Shown one piece after another: positions 1-5,932 of a DNA stretch of 5,932 bases (its first letter is position 1; every line of letters begins with the position of its first letter). The stretch is from contig VBJT01000004.1 in assembly GCA_005880075.1 (NCBI GenBank), positions 589 to 6,520 of the forward strand, in the 5' to 3' direction. A program made the translations under genes and the position numbers. Origin of the DNA: Chloroflexota bacterium (lineage in GTDB: Bacteria; Chloroflexota; Dehalococcoidia; SM23-28-2; RBG-16-64-32). The notes beneath the pieces were generated by a model. The model did no database searches. It was given only the letters and a program-made list of their open reading frames with translations, and was not told the origin of the DNA.

Positions 1-256
1 TAATTACCTCCCCGACAACATTCGCGACCGGTTGGTGCCACATGCGCGTGCCTATACCAAGGGGGGCCTGCGCCGGGTATACCGGCGGGCCGGCCTGCGC
101 CCGCTTGTCCATTCCTACGTTTTCCCCGGCTTCGATCATGTCATGGCGGACCGCAAGTTCGTCGGGCGGGCGCTGCGCTGGCTGCTCTATCCGCTGGAGA
201 ACTCGCCGCTGAGAACCTTCGGCCTCTCTCACTTCGTTGTACTAGGTAAGGACTAG
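1..256 (+). CDS. SAM-dependent methyltransferase, C-terminal fragment (5' end outside window)
   Basis: Only the last 84 or so codons are present. The frame is open from base 2 and ends at TAG 254-256, so this is a gene cut by the window edge and the TTG at 32 need not be its start. The peptide begins NYLPDNIRDRLVPHARAYTK and continues with GLRRVYRRAGLRPLVHSYVFPG, ending in GLSHFVVLGKD. This matches the tail of class I SAM-dependent methyltransferases, where a strand-helix pair after the SAM fold (often GL..l...aGf) is followed by a closing beta hairpin that typically ends in a hydrophobic FVVL/K strand. The SAM-binding glycine motif lies upstream and is not visible, so the substrate cannot be named. 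The stop lies two bases before the PBP start and overlaps its ribosome-binding region, suggesting co-transcription and translational coupling. The family call is moderately sure. Confidence 0.6.
   Translation, partial: NYLPDNIRDRLVPHARAYTKGGLRRVYRRAGLRPLVHSYVFPGFDHVMADRKFVGRALRWLLYPLENSPLRTFGLSHFVVLGKD
248..252 (+). promoter_or_regulatory. Shine-Dalgarno site for the PBP gene, inside the upstream gene's end
   Basis: AAGGA lies six bases before the TTG at 259 and overlaps the last codons of the methyltransferase gene. It is the main support for choosing the TTG start, because the nearest in-frame ATG (382) would remove the basic cytoplasmic tail and cut into the membrane segment. The arrangement is typical of translational coupling. 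Confidence 0.6.
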
Positions 257-258
257 CC

Positions 259-2679
259 TTGCGGAGAATTTACAGGTACCGGCGCAAGCGCACCAGGCTG
301 GCGCTGGTCCATCGGAGCGAGATCACACGCGCTCGCATTCAGGCGCTGCTCACGCTGTGCGGGATAGCGTCGGTGGCGGCTATGTTCACGGCCTTGGCAA
401 TCGCGTTCGCCGTTTATCGCGCTTATGCCCACGACCTCAAGCAGCCGGAAGAGGCGATCGCTTCCGCCAGCGTGGGGACCAGCCTTGCTTACGACCGGAC
501 GGGCCAGACCAAGCTCTACGAGTTCGTCGATCCCGGCATCCATGACCGTCCGGACGGCCGCTGTGTTGACCGCAATCCGGGCGTCAACTTTCGCGGCCTA
601 GCGCGGGCGGCCGTGGAAAACCTCACGCCGTTCGGGCCGGGCTTCTTGCAGGGGACCGGCGGCAGCTCCATCACGCAGCAGCTGGTGAAGAACGTCTATA
701 TCGAGGGCGGGTCGAGAGGGACCGCGCCGCGCACAGTCGACCGGAAGGTAAAAGAAACCGTGATCGCTCTCGAGTTAAAACGACAGTTCGATGACAACCA
801 GATCCTCGAGTGGTACCTGAACCAGATCTACTTCGGCAATTTCGCCTACGGAGCGCAGGCAGCTTCTCAGCGCTACTTCGGCAAGAACGCCAAGGACCTC
901 AGCCTGGGCGAAGCCGCGCTTCTAGCAGGGCTCCCCCAGGCGCCCGGGCAGTACACGCCAGCGATCCCCGAAAACCGTGACACCGCCAAACAGCGGCAAC
1001 TCGAGGTACTGGAGCGGATGAAAGCGAGCCTGGAAAATCTGAACAAGATCCCGAACCCTGCGCTCGACAAGACGCCGCAAAAAGGCACACCGCTGTTCCA
1101 GCCGCCGCTCACGGTGGAGCAGATCGAGGCGGCGAAGGCGGAGCCGCTGAACTACGTACAGAACTATATCGATATCAAGTCGCCGCACTTCGTCTTCTAT
1201 GTGCAGGACCAGGTTACGAAGATGTGCGCCGCCGGGCTCTTCAAGTCTCCGGGCGACATCCCGTGCGACAAGGTCGTTACGCAGGGCGGCCTCCGCATTA
1301 CGACCACCATCGACCTCGGCCTTCAGGACATCGGCCAGAAGATCGTCGAGGAGGAGATATCCAAGAACGAGAACCGCTATGGGGGCTACGACGGATCGCT
1401 CATCGCGATCCGACCGGCGACCGGCGAAATCCTGACTTACATCGGCAGCCGCAACTATGACCGGGACGATATCGCCGGCAAGGTCGACATCGCCACCTCT
1501 CCGCAGTCCCACGGCTCCACGATGAAGGTGTTCACTTATCTGACGGCATTCCAGGAAGGGTGGGTTCCGTCGAGCTACGTCGACGACAAGAAGTTGGTGC
1601 TGCCGACGGCTGAGGGAGAGAAGCTAGTCAACAACTGGAACTTCAGCTACCTCGGCACCATCACGATGCGCAAGGCGATCTCCGAATCGGTCAACACAGC
1701 GGCCGTCCGGACGGTCATGGATGCCGGGATCGACGAGATGCGGGACACCGCGCACCGGCTGGGCATCACTGACCTCCGGCAGGGAGACTGCGGCCCCACG
1801 ATTACTCTCGGCGCCTGCGAGGTCAAGCTCGTCGACATGACTTACGCCTTCAGCGTACTGGCCAACAACGGCGTAATGAAGGGCCGACCGGTTGCTGAAG
1901 ACCTGCCGAGCGGTTACCGGGAACTCGATCCCGTCAGCGTGCTGAAGATCCAGGACGCGCAAGGCAACATCATCTACCAGTACACCGAACCGAAGGCAAA
2001 GCAAGTGATAGATCCCGCGTATGCCTACATGATGACTCATGTCCTTTCCAATCAGGCGATCGATTGGAGCCGCCTGACGCTGCCGGACCGCCCCGCGGCG
2101 GCCAAGACCGGTACCAGCGAGGAGTTCCGCGACGGCGTTGTTATGGGCTACACCCCGGACCTCGCTTCCGGCGTGTGGATGGGTAACGCGGACAATACAC
2201 CGATGGCGCCGGGGACATTCAGCTCAGCCGGGACGGGACCCATGTGGAAGCGCTTCATGATCGAGGCGCACGCCTATCTTCAACTGCCTCCGCGTCCGTT
2301 CGAAAAGCCCGACGACGTCGTTACAAGCTCATGCGGTGGGCACGAAGAGGTGTTCAAAGTAGACGCGCCTACGAGCAAGCCGGGAGCTTGCAAGAGTCCC
2401 GCGCGGGCGCAGGGCGACTCTTCGACGCCGCCTCCCGCGCCGAGGGTGCCGGTCTTTCCGCCGAGGACAGCGGAGCCTACGCCACCTCCTCCCCCTCCGC
2501 CCAGCCCTCCCCCACCCGCGCCGGCTCGCACGCCGTTCCAATACACCGTGCAAGAAGGCGATACGGTGCAGAGCATAGCCACCAAATTCGGGGTGAGCGA
2601 GAAGGACCTACGCCAGGCGAACGGGCTCAAGCCCAACGACACGGTCAAGCCCGGGGACAAGCTGACGATTCCCGCTTAA
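259..2679 (+). CDS. Class A penicillin-binding protein (GT51 + transpeptidase) with C-terminal LysM; GT motif I replaced
   Basis: This is a PBP1A-type bifunctional peptidoglycan synthase of 806 residues. The TTG start follows an AAGGA site. A basic cytoplasmic tail (residues 1-28) precedes one membrane helix (about 29-53). The GT51 glycosyltransferase domain shows GGSSITQQLVKN (134-145), RKVKE (162-166, E166 matching the second conserved Glu) and QILEWYLNQIYFGN (181-194). The penicillin-binding transpeptidase domain has all three active-site motifs: STMK (S420-K423), SVN (477-479) and KTGTS (616-620). A proline-rich linker (about 715-757) leads to a LysM domain (about 762-804, YTVQEGDTV...LKPGD-like end), which should bind glycan. 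The oddity is at residues 89-105. Family members normally carry 35 or so residues here, including the ED..F motif I with the catalytic Glu. This protein has only 16, encoded by a 49-bp inverted copy of the region encoding residues 477-493. As read, transpeptidation looks intact and glycosyltransfer doubtful. The family call is firm. Confidence 0.95.
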   Translation: MRRIYRYRRKRTRLALVHRSEITRARIQALLTLCGIASVAAMFTALAIAFAVYRAYAHDLKQPEEAIASASVGTSLAYDRTGQTKLYEFVDPGIHDRPDGRCVDRNPGVNFRGLARAAVENLTPFGPGFLQGTGGSSITQQLVKNVYIEGGSRGTAPRTVDRKVKETVIALELKRQFDDNQILEWYLNQIYFGNFAYGAQAASQRYFGKNAKDLSLGEAALLAGLPQAPGQYTPAIPENRDTAKQRQLEVLERMKASLENLNKIPNPALDKTPQKGTPLFQPPLTVEQIEAAKAEPLNYVQNYIDIKSPHFVFYVQDQVTKMCAAGLFKSPGDIPCDKVVTQGGLRITTTIDLGLQDIGQKIVEEEISKNENRYGGYDGSLIAIRPATGEILTYIGSRNYDRDDIAGKVDIATSPQSHGSTMKVFTYLTAFQEGWVPSSYVDDKKLVLPTAEGEKLVNNWNFSYLGTITMRKAISESVNTAAVRTVMDAGIDEMRDTAHRLGITDLRQGDCGPTITLGACEVKLVDMTYAFSVLANNGVMKGRPVAEDLPSGYRELDPVSVLKIQDAQGNIIYQYTEPKAKQVIDPAYAYMMTHVLSNQAIDWSRLTLPDRPAAAKTGTSEEFRDGVVMGYTPDLASGVWMGNADNTPMAPGTFSSAGTGPMWKRFMIEAHAYLQLPPRPFEKPDDVVTSSCGGHEEVFKVDAPTSKPGACKSPARAQGDSSTPPPAPRVPVFPPRTAEPTPPPPPPPSPPPPAPARTPFQYTVQEGDTVQSIATKFGVSEKDLRQANGLKPNDTVKPGDKLTIPA
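524..572. repeat. 49-bp perfect inverted repeat, copy A (probably the secondary copy)
   Basis: This stretch is the exact reverse complement of 1688-1736, over 49 bases with no mismatch. It spans PBP residues 89-105, giving VDPGIHDRPDGRCVDR, which does not resemble any GT51 sequence. The sequence on both sides (DRTGQTKLYEF before, NPGVNFRGLARA after) is normal for the family. It keeps the reading frame. It contains the 12-bp palindrome CCGTCCGGACGG at 546-557. Confidence 0.95.
1688..1736. repeat. 49-bp perfect inverted repeat, copy B (native position)
   Basis: This is the partner of 524-572. Here the sequence encodes SVNTAAVRTVMDAGIDE, the normal transpeptidase SxN motif and the helix after it. 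That makes this the original copy and 524-572 the derived one. The 12-bp palindrome lies at 1703-1714. Confidence 0.95.
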
Positions 2680-2700
2680 CGCGCGGCGTCGAGCGGCGCC

Positions 2701-3906
2701 TTACTCAAGAAGCTTATCCAGGTCCGCGCGCGTCGTAACCGCAGACGCGCGGCGAACAAACTCACCCGGCGAGCCGGCCCGCTCGAGCAGTGTCTGGAGC
2801 TTGGGGCCTACCGGGTCGATCGAGCCGGGGGAGTCCGCGTAGAAGCCGTGGAAGGCGAAGTACGCCTGGTTCAGGCGGCGGATGAAGACGCCCTTCGTCT
2901 GGAACTCGTCGCGCTTCGCCGCCATTAGCGCTTCGGCCCCTTCGACCTGGCCTTGCGCCAGCATCGCCTCCACCTGCCTCCTGAGCGCTCGCATCTCGCT
3001 CGTGAAATCGAATCCCGTTGGAACCGGCGCTGGAGTTACCGAGGGCCGCGGCTGCGCACCGCAGGCCTGGTCCAGCGTGCCGTATCGCTCGAAGTACAGG
3101 CGCGCCAACTCCTTTCCGCCCATGTTCGCGACGCTTTCGTTGAGGGTACGCGTCTCGGCGCTTCGGAAGTAGCCCTCGCCTAGCGGGAAGAAGATCAGGT
3201 ACGAGTGCAGCCACTCGTGGAATACCGTCTCCATCAGGGAGTCGTAGGGCGCATCCGCGAAGACGACGCTTGGATAACTGGAGAAACCGCCGGTCCGGAT
3301 GATGAGCGCCGAGACGCCGTGCCCGTCGACGTTCGCCGATTCGGCGTCGTGCTCGATCTGATCGATCTCTTGAAGGGGAATGTCTGGCTCCAGCAGGTAG
3401 GAGTTTTGCAGCTCGATGCGATCACGGGGTGAGATGGCGAGCACACGAGGGGTGCCGTCGATCTCGAAGTCTACGGGCGGGAAGACCAGCCCGAGGTCTG
3501 AAAACAGAGGCGGCTGAAGCATGAGTTTCTGGTCCTCGAGGATGGCAGTCGCACGCCCTTCGATAGCATCTTCGACATCGTTCTCCAGCTCCGCTAGGCG
3601 TTTTTCCGCCTCGGCGTCAGGCTGTGGGGCTGAATTCGCCAGCCGTGCTGCAGTCTGGAAATACTCGCAAATCGCGTCAGTGCGGTCTTGCTCGCTCGGG
3701 CCGTGAAACAGGTGCTGGAGCTTATGGAGCCACTTCTCGGGGAAGTGGTTTATCTCCCAGCCCGCAAGGTTGTACCCATGCTCGCTGGCCGCCTCTTCCG
3801 CAGCGCCGTCCGGGCCGAGGTTGCCATATAGCGCTAGGCCGCCTGCGATCGCTAGCCCGCCGAGAATCACAACGGCGGCAAGGTAGGCGGCGAGGAAGAT
3901 GCGCAT
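2701..3906 (-). CDS. Membrane-anchored HExxH zinc metallopeptidase, uncharacterised (remotely DUF2265/aminopeptidase-like)
   Basis: The protein has 401 residues, with ATG at 3904-3906 and TAA at 2701-2703. An in-frame stop 15 bases upstream (3922-3924) makes this the only good start, although no strong Shine-Dalgarno site precedes it. A hydrophobic segment (about 3-28) acts as a signal anchor, so the rest should be extracytoplasmic. A charged helical stretch (about 95-128) may be a coiled coil. The catalytic signature is HEWLH (230-234), followed 23 residues later by Glu257 in LNESVANMGGKE. This is the HExxH...NExxA layout of gluzincin-type zinc peptidases. The C-terminal part (NQAYFAFHGFYAD, 346-358, then a helical tail) recalls the arrangement in the predicted aminopeptidase family DUF2265 (PF10023), but that link is from memory and remote. 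A Pro/Thr-rich linker (287-297) separates the catalytic core from the C-terminal helices. The gene converges on the PBP gene; a cell-envelope role is only an inference. Confidence 0.75.
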   Translation of the reverse strand: MRIFLAAYLAAVVILGGLAIAGGLALYGNLGPDGAAEEAASEHGYNLAGWEINHFPEKWLHKLQHLFHGPSEQDRTDAICEYFQTAARLANSAPQPDAEAEKRLAELENDVEDAIEGRATAILEDQKLMLQPPLFSDLGLVFPPVDFEIDGTPRVLAISPRDRIELQNSYLLEPDIPLQEIDQIEHDAESANVDGHGVSALIIRTGGFSSYPSVVFADAPYDSLMETVFHEWLHSYLIFFPLGEGYFRSAETRTLNESVANMGGKELARLYFERYGTLDQACGAQPRPSVTPAPVPTGFDFTSEMRALRRQVEAMLAQGQVEGAEALMAAKRDEFQTKGVFIRRLNQAYFAFHGFYADSPGSIDPVGPKLQTLLERAGSPGEFVRRASAVTTRADLDKLLE

Positions 3907-3955
3907 CGCGGGTAGATTTTCTCACAGCCTGTCGGTCTGACCGGCAATGGCGCCC

Positions 3956-4042
3956 TAGGGGCCGAGCAACCGCCTAGCTGCTTCGCCGATCGTCATTCGT
4001 AGATATACGCTCATAACAGCGCTGAACGTTGCTCAGCCCCTA
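3956..4042. repeat. Inverted repeat pair, 15-bp arms (14/15), about 57-base interior
   Basis: TAGGGGCCGAGCAAC at 3956-3970 is matched in inverse by GTTGCTCAGCCCCTA at 4028-4042 with one mismatch, which would be a G-U pair in RNA. The pair sits in the spacer between the metallopeptidase start and the cofH end. The outer ends carry the TAGGGGC core that also bounds the palindrome at 5461-5514. I see no flanking target duplication and no coding content inside, so a small non-autonomous palindromic element is only a possibility. Confidence 0.6.
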
Positions 4043-4048
4043 CAAACG

Positions 4049-4070
4049 CCCGTGGGTCGAAGCCCACGGG
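4049..4070 (-). terminator. Strong GC hairpin immediately after cofH; possible terminator or REP-like unit
   Basis: CCCGTGGG (4049-4056) pairs perfectly with CCCACGGG (4063-4070) around a 6-base loop. On the - strand the loop contains TTCG, a stabilising tetraloop. The hairpin abuts the cofH stop (TAA 4071-4073). The bases after it on the - strand (GCGTTTGTAGG) are only weakly T-rich, so intrinsic termination is plausible but not certain. The same structure could be a dispersed palindromic repeat, since it runs directly into the 3956-4042 inverted repeat. Confidence 0.5.
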
Positions 4071-5361
4071 TTAACCCTTGGAAACCGGTGTTAGCGGTAT
4101 CTCGTAGCGGTCGCGGAACTTGTAGTCCGGCGAGTGCGTGAGCTTGGAGTAGGAGCCGAACTTCTCTTCGGGCGCGCCCTCGACGAGATCGAGCGGGTCG
4201 TAGTGGTCGTCTTCGTCCGGGCCGAATTGACGGCGGATCTCGTAGGTTGTCGAGCGCTCGGCGGGGATGCGGCCGGAGTCGCGGATGAGGCGGCGCATCT
4301 CGCGCGGCTTCATGCACTGCCCATAGGTGGCACCGGCGGAGGTCGAGATGCTCTCATTCATGAGAGTGCCCATGAAGTCATTGCCGCCGGCGTCTAGCAG
4401 TATCTGCGAAAGCTTCGGCCCCTCCTTCACCCAAGATACCTGGAGGTTCGGGATCCAGTTGTTTAGCATCAGGCGGGAGACGGCGTAGGTCTTGAGGACC
4501 TCTGCCCCGGTGGCGCCCGGCCGGACGTTCTCGACCAGCGACTTGCCGTACATCGGGGCCTCCGTGTGGACGAACCCAAGCGGCACGAACTCTGTGAAGC
4601 CGCCAGTCTGCTTCTGGATATCACGCAGCAGCCCGAGGTGCGCAGCGACGTGCCGCGGGCTCTCGACGTGCCCGTACATGATTGTGGAGGTGGTGCGGAT
4701 GCCGAGGTCGTGGGCCGTCGTGACGACCTCGATCCACTGGTCCTTCGTAATCCGGCCGGGCGAGATCAGGTCGCGGACCTCCTGGTCGAGCACCTCGGCG
4801 GAAGTCCCCGGCAGCGTCCCCACGCCGGCCTCCTTGAGCCCAATGAGGTATTCGCGGATGGAGCACCGTGAGCGAATGGCGCCGTACAGGACCTCCTCCG
4901 GCGAGAAGCCGTGGATGTGCAGCTCCGGCAGCTCTTTTCGGAGGAAGACCCGCCTGGATGCAGACCTCGGTTGCGCCCAGCTCCCAGGCCTCGCGCGCCC
5001 GGCGCACGATCTCTTCGACCGGCAGATAGTACGCCTCTTCTTCGCGGTGGCCGCGGCTGAAGGCGCAGAAGGTGCAGTGCTTGATGCAGACGTTGGTGAA
5101 GTTGATGTTGCGGTTGATGATGTAGGTGACTACATCGCCAACTGTCCGCCGGCGCAGGTCGTCTGCTGCGAGCACGATCGCGTTGACGTTCGCCGAGCCA
5201 TCTGCCTCGAGAAGTGCTGTCCCCTCGTCCACCGAGATGTCCTCGCCTGCCAGCGCTCGGTCGAGCACGCGGGCAACCAGCCGGTCGATGCCCGAGAGGA
5301 GACGGTCGAAAGAGGTTCGGAGATGTGCGCTGTCGGTACTACGGCTGTTTTTAGTAACCAT
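4071..5361 (-). pseudogene. cofH: cofH (FO synthase subunit 2, radical SAM), disrupted by internal deletion and frameshift
   Basis: CofH condenses tyrosine-derived 4-hydroxybenzyl with 5-amino-6-ribitylaminouracil, the step before CofG forms FO for coenzyme F420. ATG at 5359-5361 follows an excellent AGGAGGA site. Residues 1-142 are in one frame and carry NINFTNVCIKHCTFC, the CxxxCxxC iron-sulfur motif (C92, C96, C99), then TEVCIQAGLPPK. At about 4936-4940 the homology moves to another frame, continuing RKELPELHIHGFSPEEV, then GVGTLPGTSAEVL, then MYGHVES and NESISTSAGA to TAA 4071-4073. Family members have roughly 15-17 residues between the LPPK and KELP blocks (a MDG..Y.D.CRA-like stretch). 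Those are missing here, so this is an out-of-frame deletion rather than a one-base slip. Without repair only a radical-SAM N-terminal fragment of about 246 residues would be made. The family call is firm; whether the lesion is biological or an assembly error is open. Confidence 0.9.
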
Positions 5362-5367
5362 CGTTTG

Positions 5368-5374
5368 TCCTCCT
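5368..5374 (-). promoter_or_regulatory. Strong Shine-Dalgarno site for cofH
   Basis: On the - strand AGGAGGA sits seven bases before the ATG at 5361. It is the best ribosome-binding site in the window and fixes the cofH start. It also suggests that cofH is translated independently of cofG across the repeat-filled spacer. Confidence 0.8.
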
Positions 5375-5424
5375 GGCGTCGAGGGTAAATCGGTGTGTGG
5401 TTGCTCCGCTTGTTCCTTCGATAC

Positions 5425-5455
5425 CCCAGCACGAGCGGGCGTGATTTGTGCTGGG
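5425..5455. repeat. Palindrome with 8-bp arms upstream of cofH
   Basis: CCCAGCAC (5425-5432) and GTGCTGGG (5448-5455) form a perfect 8-bp stem with a 15-base loop. It lies in the 246-base cofG-cofH spacer (5362-5607) and is the repeat nearest to cofH, about 50 bases before its Shine-Dalgarno site. Confidence 0.6.
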
Positions 5456-5460
5456 CCCCA

Positions 5461-5514
5461 GGGCGAGGCATTTTCTGTGGGTGGGGTGGTTCGACGGCGT
5501 TGGATGCCTCGCCC
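5461..5514. repeat. Palindrome with 11-bp arms in the cofG-cofH spacer
   Basis: GGGCGAGGCAT (5461-5471) and ATGCCTCGCCC (5504-5514) are perfect inverted copies around a 32-base interior. On the - strand the right arm starts GTAGGGGCGAGGCAT, a form I recall from dispersed palindromic repeats in Chloroflexota genomes. It starts only six bases after the 5425-5455 palindrome, so the two make a composite. Confidence 0.7.
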
Positions 5515-5549
5515 CTACGAGGTTGTCCACGGGACGAGCGAGAAGGAAG

Positions 5550-5592
5550 GCCTTGCCGAAGCGGGGTGCTGTAAAGACGCCTCGCCGAAGCG
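5550..5592. repeat. Short direct repeat, 14 bases, 29 bases apart
   Basis: GCCTTGCCGAAGCG at 5550-5563 recurs as GCCTCGCCGAAGCG at 5579-5592 with one mismatch. The second copy forms the loop and right arm of the palindrome at 5571-5599, so the first may be the remains of a decayed neighbouring palindrome unit. Confidence 0.55.
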
Positions 5593-5599
5593 TCTCTAC
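5571..5599. repeat. 29-base palindrome (10-bp arms, one mismatch) just after the cofG stop
   Basis: GTAAAGACGC (5571-5580) pairs with GCGTCTCTAC (5590-5599), with one mismatch, around a 9-base loop. On the - strand it begins GTAGAGACGC and ends GCGTCTTTAC. It lies eight bases past the cofG stop and could act as a 3' hairpin for the cofG transcript, although no T-run follows. Its form suggests a dispersed REP-like repeat. Confidence 0.6.
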
Positions 5600-5607
5600 G
5601 ACGACGC

Positions 5608-5932
5608 TTACCATGCTTCGACCTCTTTCCTCACGAGGCCTTCCTCGTCTGCCATCTCGTATATGCGCTCGCTTAGCGCCTGCGGGATGAAGCCGTTCCG
5701 CTGCACGACGTATTCCGGGTAGATCGCGAGCCGCTCCCGCAGCTCGAAGCCGGCCGCCGCCGTGGTCTCTTTCAGCTCGACGATCTTCGGCCAGGGCTTC
5801 TCGGGGTTGATGTAGTCACGCGTGACGGGCGAAATGCCGCCCCAGTCGTTGATGCCGGCGAAGAGGTACATCTGGTAGGCGTCCGGCGTCAGGTTGGGCG
5901 GCGCCTGGATGTTCATCCGCCCGCCGAGGACC
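5608..5932 (-). CDS. cofG: CofG (FO synthase subunit 1), C-terminal part, 5' end outside window
   Basis: About the last 107 residues are present. The frame stays open to the window edge (VLGGR precedes the Met at 5916, so that Met is internal) and ends at TAA 5608-5610. The blocks MNIQAPPNL, then FAGINDWGGISPVT and INPEKPWPKI, and the closing RLAIYPEYV are characteristic of the C-terminal region of CofG, the 7,8-didemethyl-8-hydroxy-5-deazariboflavin synthase, and of the N-terminal half of the fused FbiC. CofG is a radical-SAM enzyme that closes the deazaflavin ring on the CofH product. Its iron-sulfur motif lies upstream of the window. Here CofG is a separate protein rather than part of an FbiC fusion, with cofH 246 bases downstream on the same strand. 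Nothing in the visible part looks damaged. Confidence 0.93.
   Translation of the reverse strand, partial: VLGGRMNIQAPPNLTPDAYQMYLFAGINDWGGISPVTRDYINPEKPWPKIVELKETTAAAGFELRERLAIYPEYVVQRNGFIPQALSERIYEMADEEGLVRKEVEAW

Noticed and set aside
382..384. ATG as an alternative PBP start
   Set aside because: It falls within the membrane helix and would remove the basic cytoplasmic tail. The TTG at 259 has a good AAGGA site and tight spacing to the upstream gene.
922..2040. Long open frames on the - strand inside the PBP gene
   Set aside because: They are antisense shadows of a high-GC gene. The + strand carries all PBP motifs and the antisense peptides resemble nothing. The 1624-2040 frame repeats a peptide from the PBP N-terminal part only because of the 49-bp inverted repeat.
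2680..2700. Possible shared terminator between the convergent PBP and metallopeptidase genes
   Set aside because: Only a 4-bp stem (GGCG/CGCC) is possible and there is no T-run on either strand.
3985..4020. Possible promoter for the metallopeptidase gene (TATATC on the - strand)
   Set aside because: The AT-rich hexamer has no matching -35 box at 16-18 bases; the nearest candidate is about 13 bases away. Not enough to call.
4492..5388. A 298-codon open frame on the + strand opposite cofH
   Set aside because: It is antisense to clear CofH homology on the - strand. The codons are low-complexity (Ser/Arg-rich), with no recognisable domain and no ribosome-binding site.
5425..5599. CRISPR array or riboswitch in the cofG-cofH spacer
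   Set aside because: The repeats differ from each other and lack regular spacers, and there are no cas genes. I see no conserved riboswitch core such as FMN or cobalamin boxes.

Overview
This GC-rich window reads as a bacterial chromosome segment. It is most likely from the Chloroflexota, perhaps a Dehalococcoidia-like lineage. That placement is an inference from three things: the style of the class A penicillin-binding protein (PBP), separate cofG and cofH genes for coenzyme F420 synthesis, and short palindromic repeats with GTAGGGGC and GTAGAGACGC ends. No rRNA or other marker gene is present to confirm it.

Layout. On the + strand are the 3' end of a SAM-dependent methyltransferase (1-256) and, two bases later, a class A PBP with a C-terminal proline-rich linker and LysM domain (259-2679). 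All remaining genes are on the - strand. In transcription order these are the 3' part of cofG (5608-5932), a 246-base spacer packed with palindromic repeats, a frameshifted cofH (4071-5361), a 164-base spacer with a strong hairpin and a long inverted repeat, and a membrane-anchored HExxH metallopeptidase (2701-3906). The metallopeptidase converges on the PBP gene with only 21 bases between the two stop codons.

Function. CofG and CofH are the two radical-SAM enzymes that together make FO, the deazaflavin chromophore of F420. The PBP would polymerise and cross-link peptidoglycan at the outer face of the membrane. The metallopeptidase should face the same compartment, but its substrate is unknown.

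The most notable observations are two lesions in otherwise well-conserved genes. In the PBP gene, the stretch where glycosyltransferase motif I (with its catalytic Glu) should lie is replaced by a 49-bp perfect inverted copy of the gene's own SxN-motif region, 1.1 kb downstream. In cofH, a segment after residue 142 is missing and the frame shifts. Both could be assembly or amplification artefacts, or real template-switch and deletion mutations. Read mapping would decide. I found no CRISPR array, tRNA, rRNA, phage or transposase gene, and no clear novel multi-gene system.
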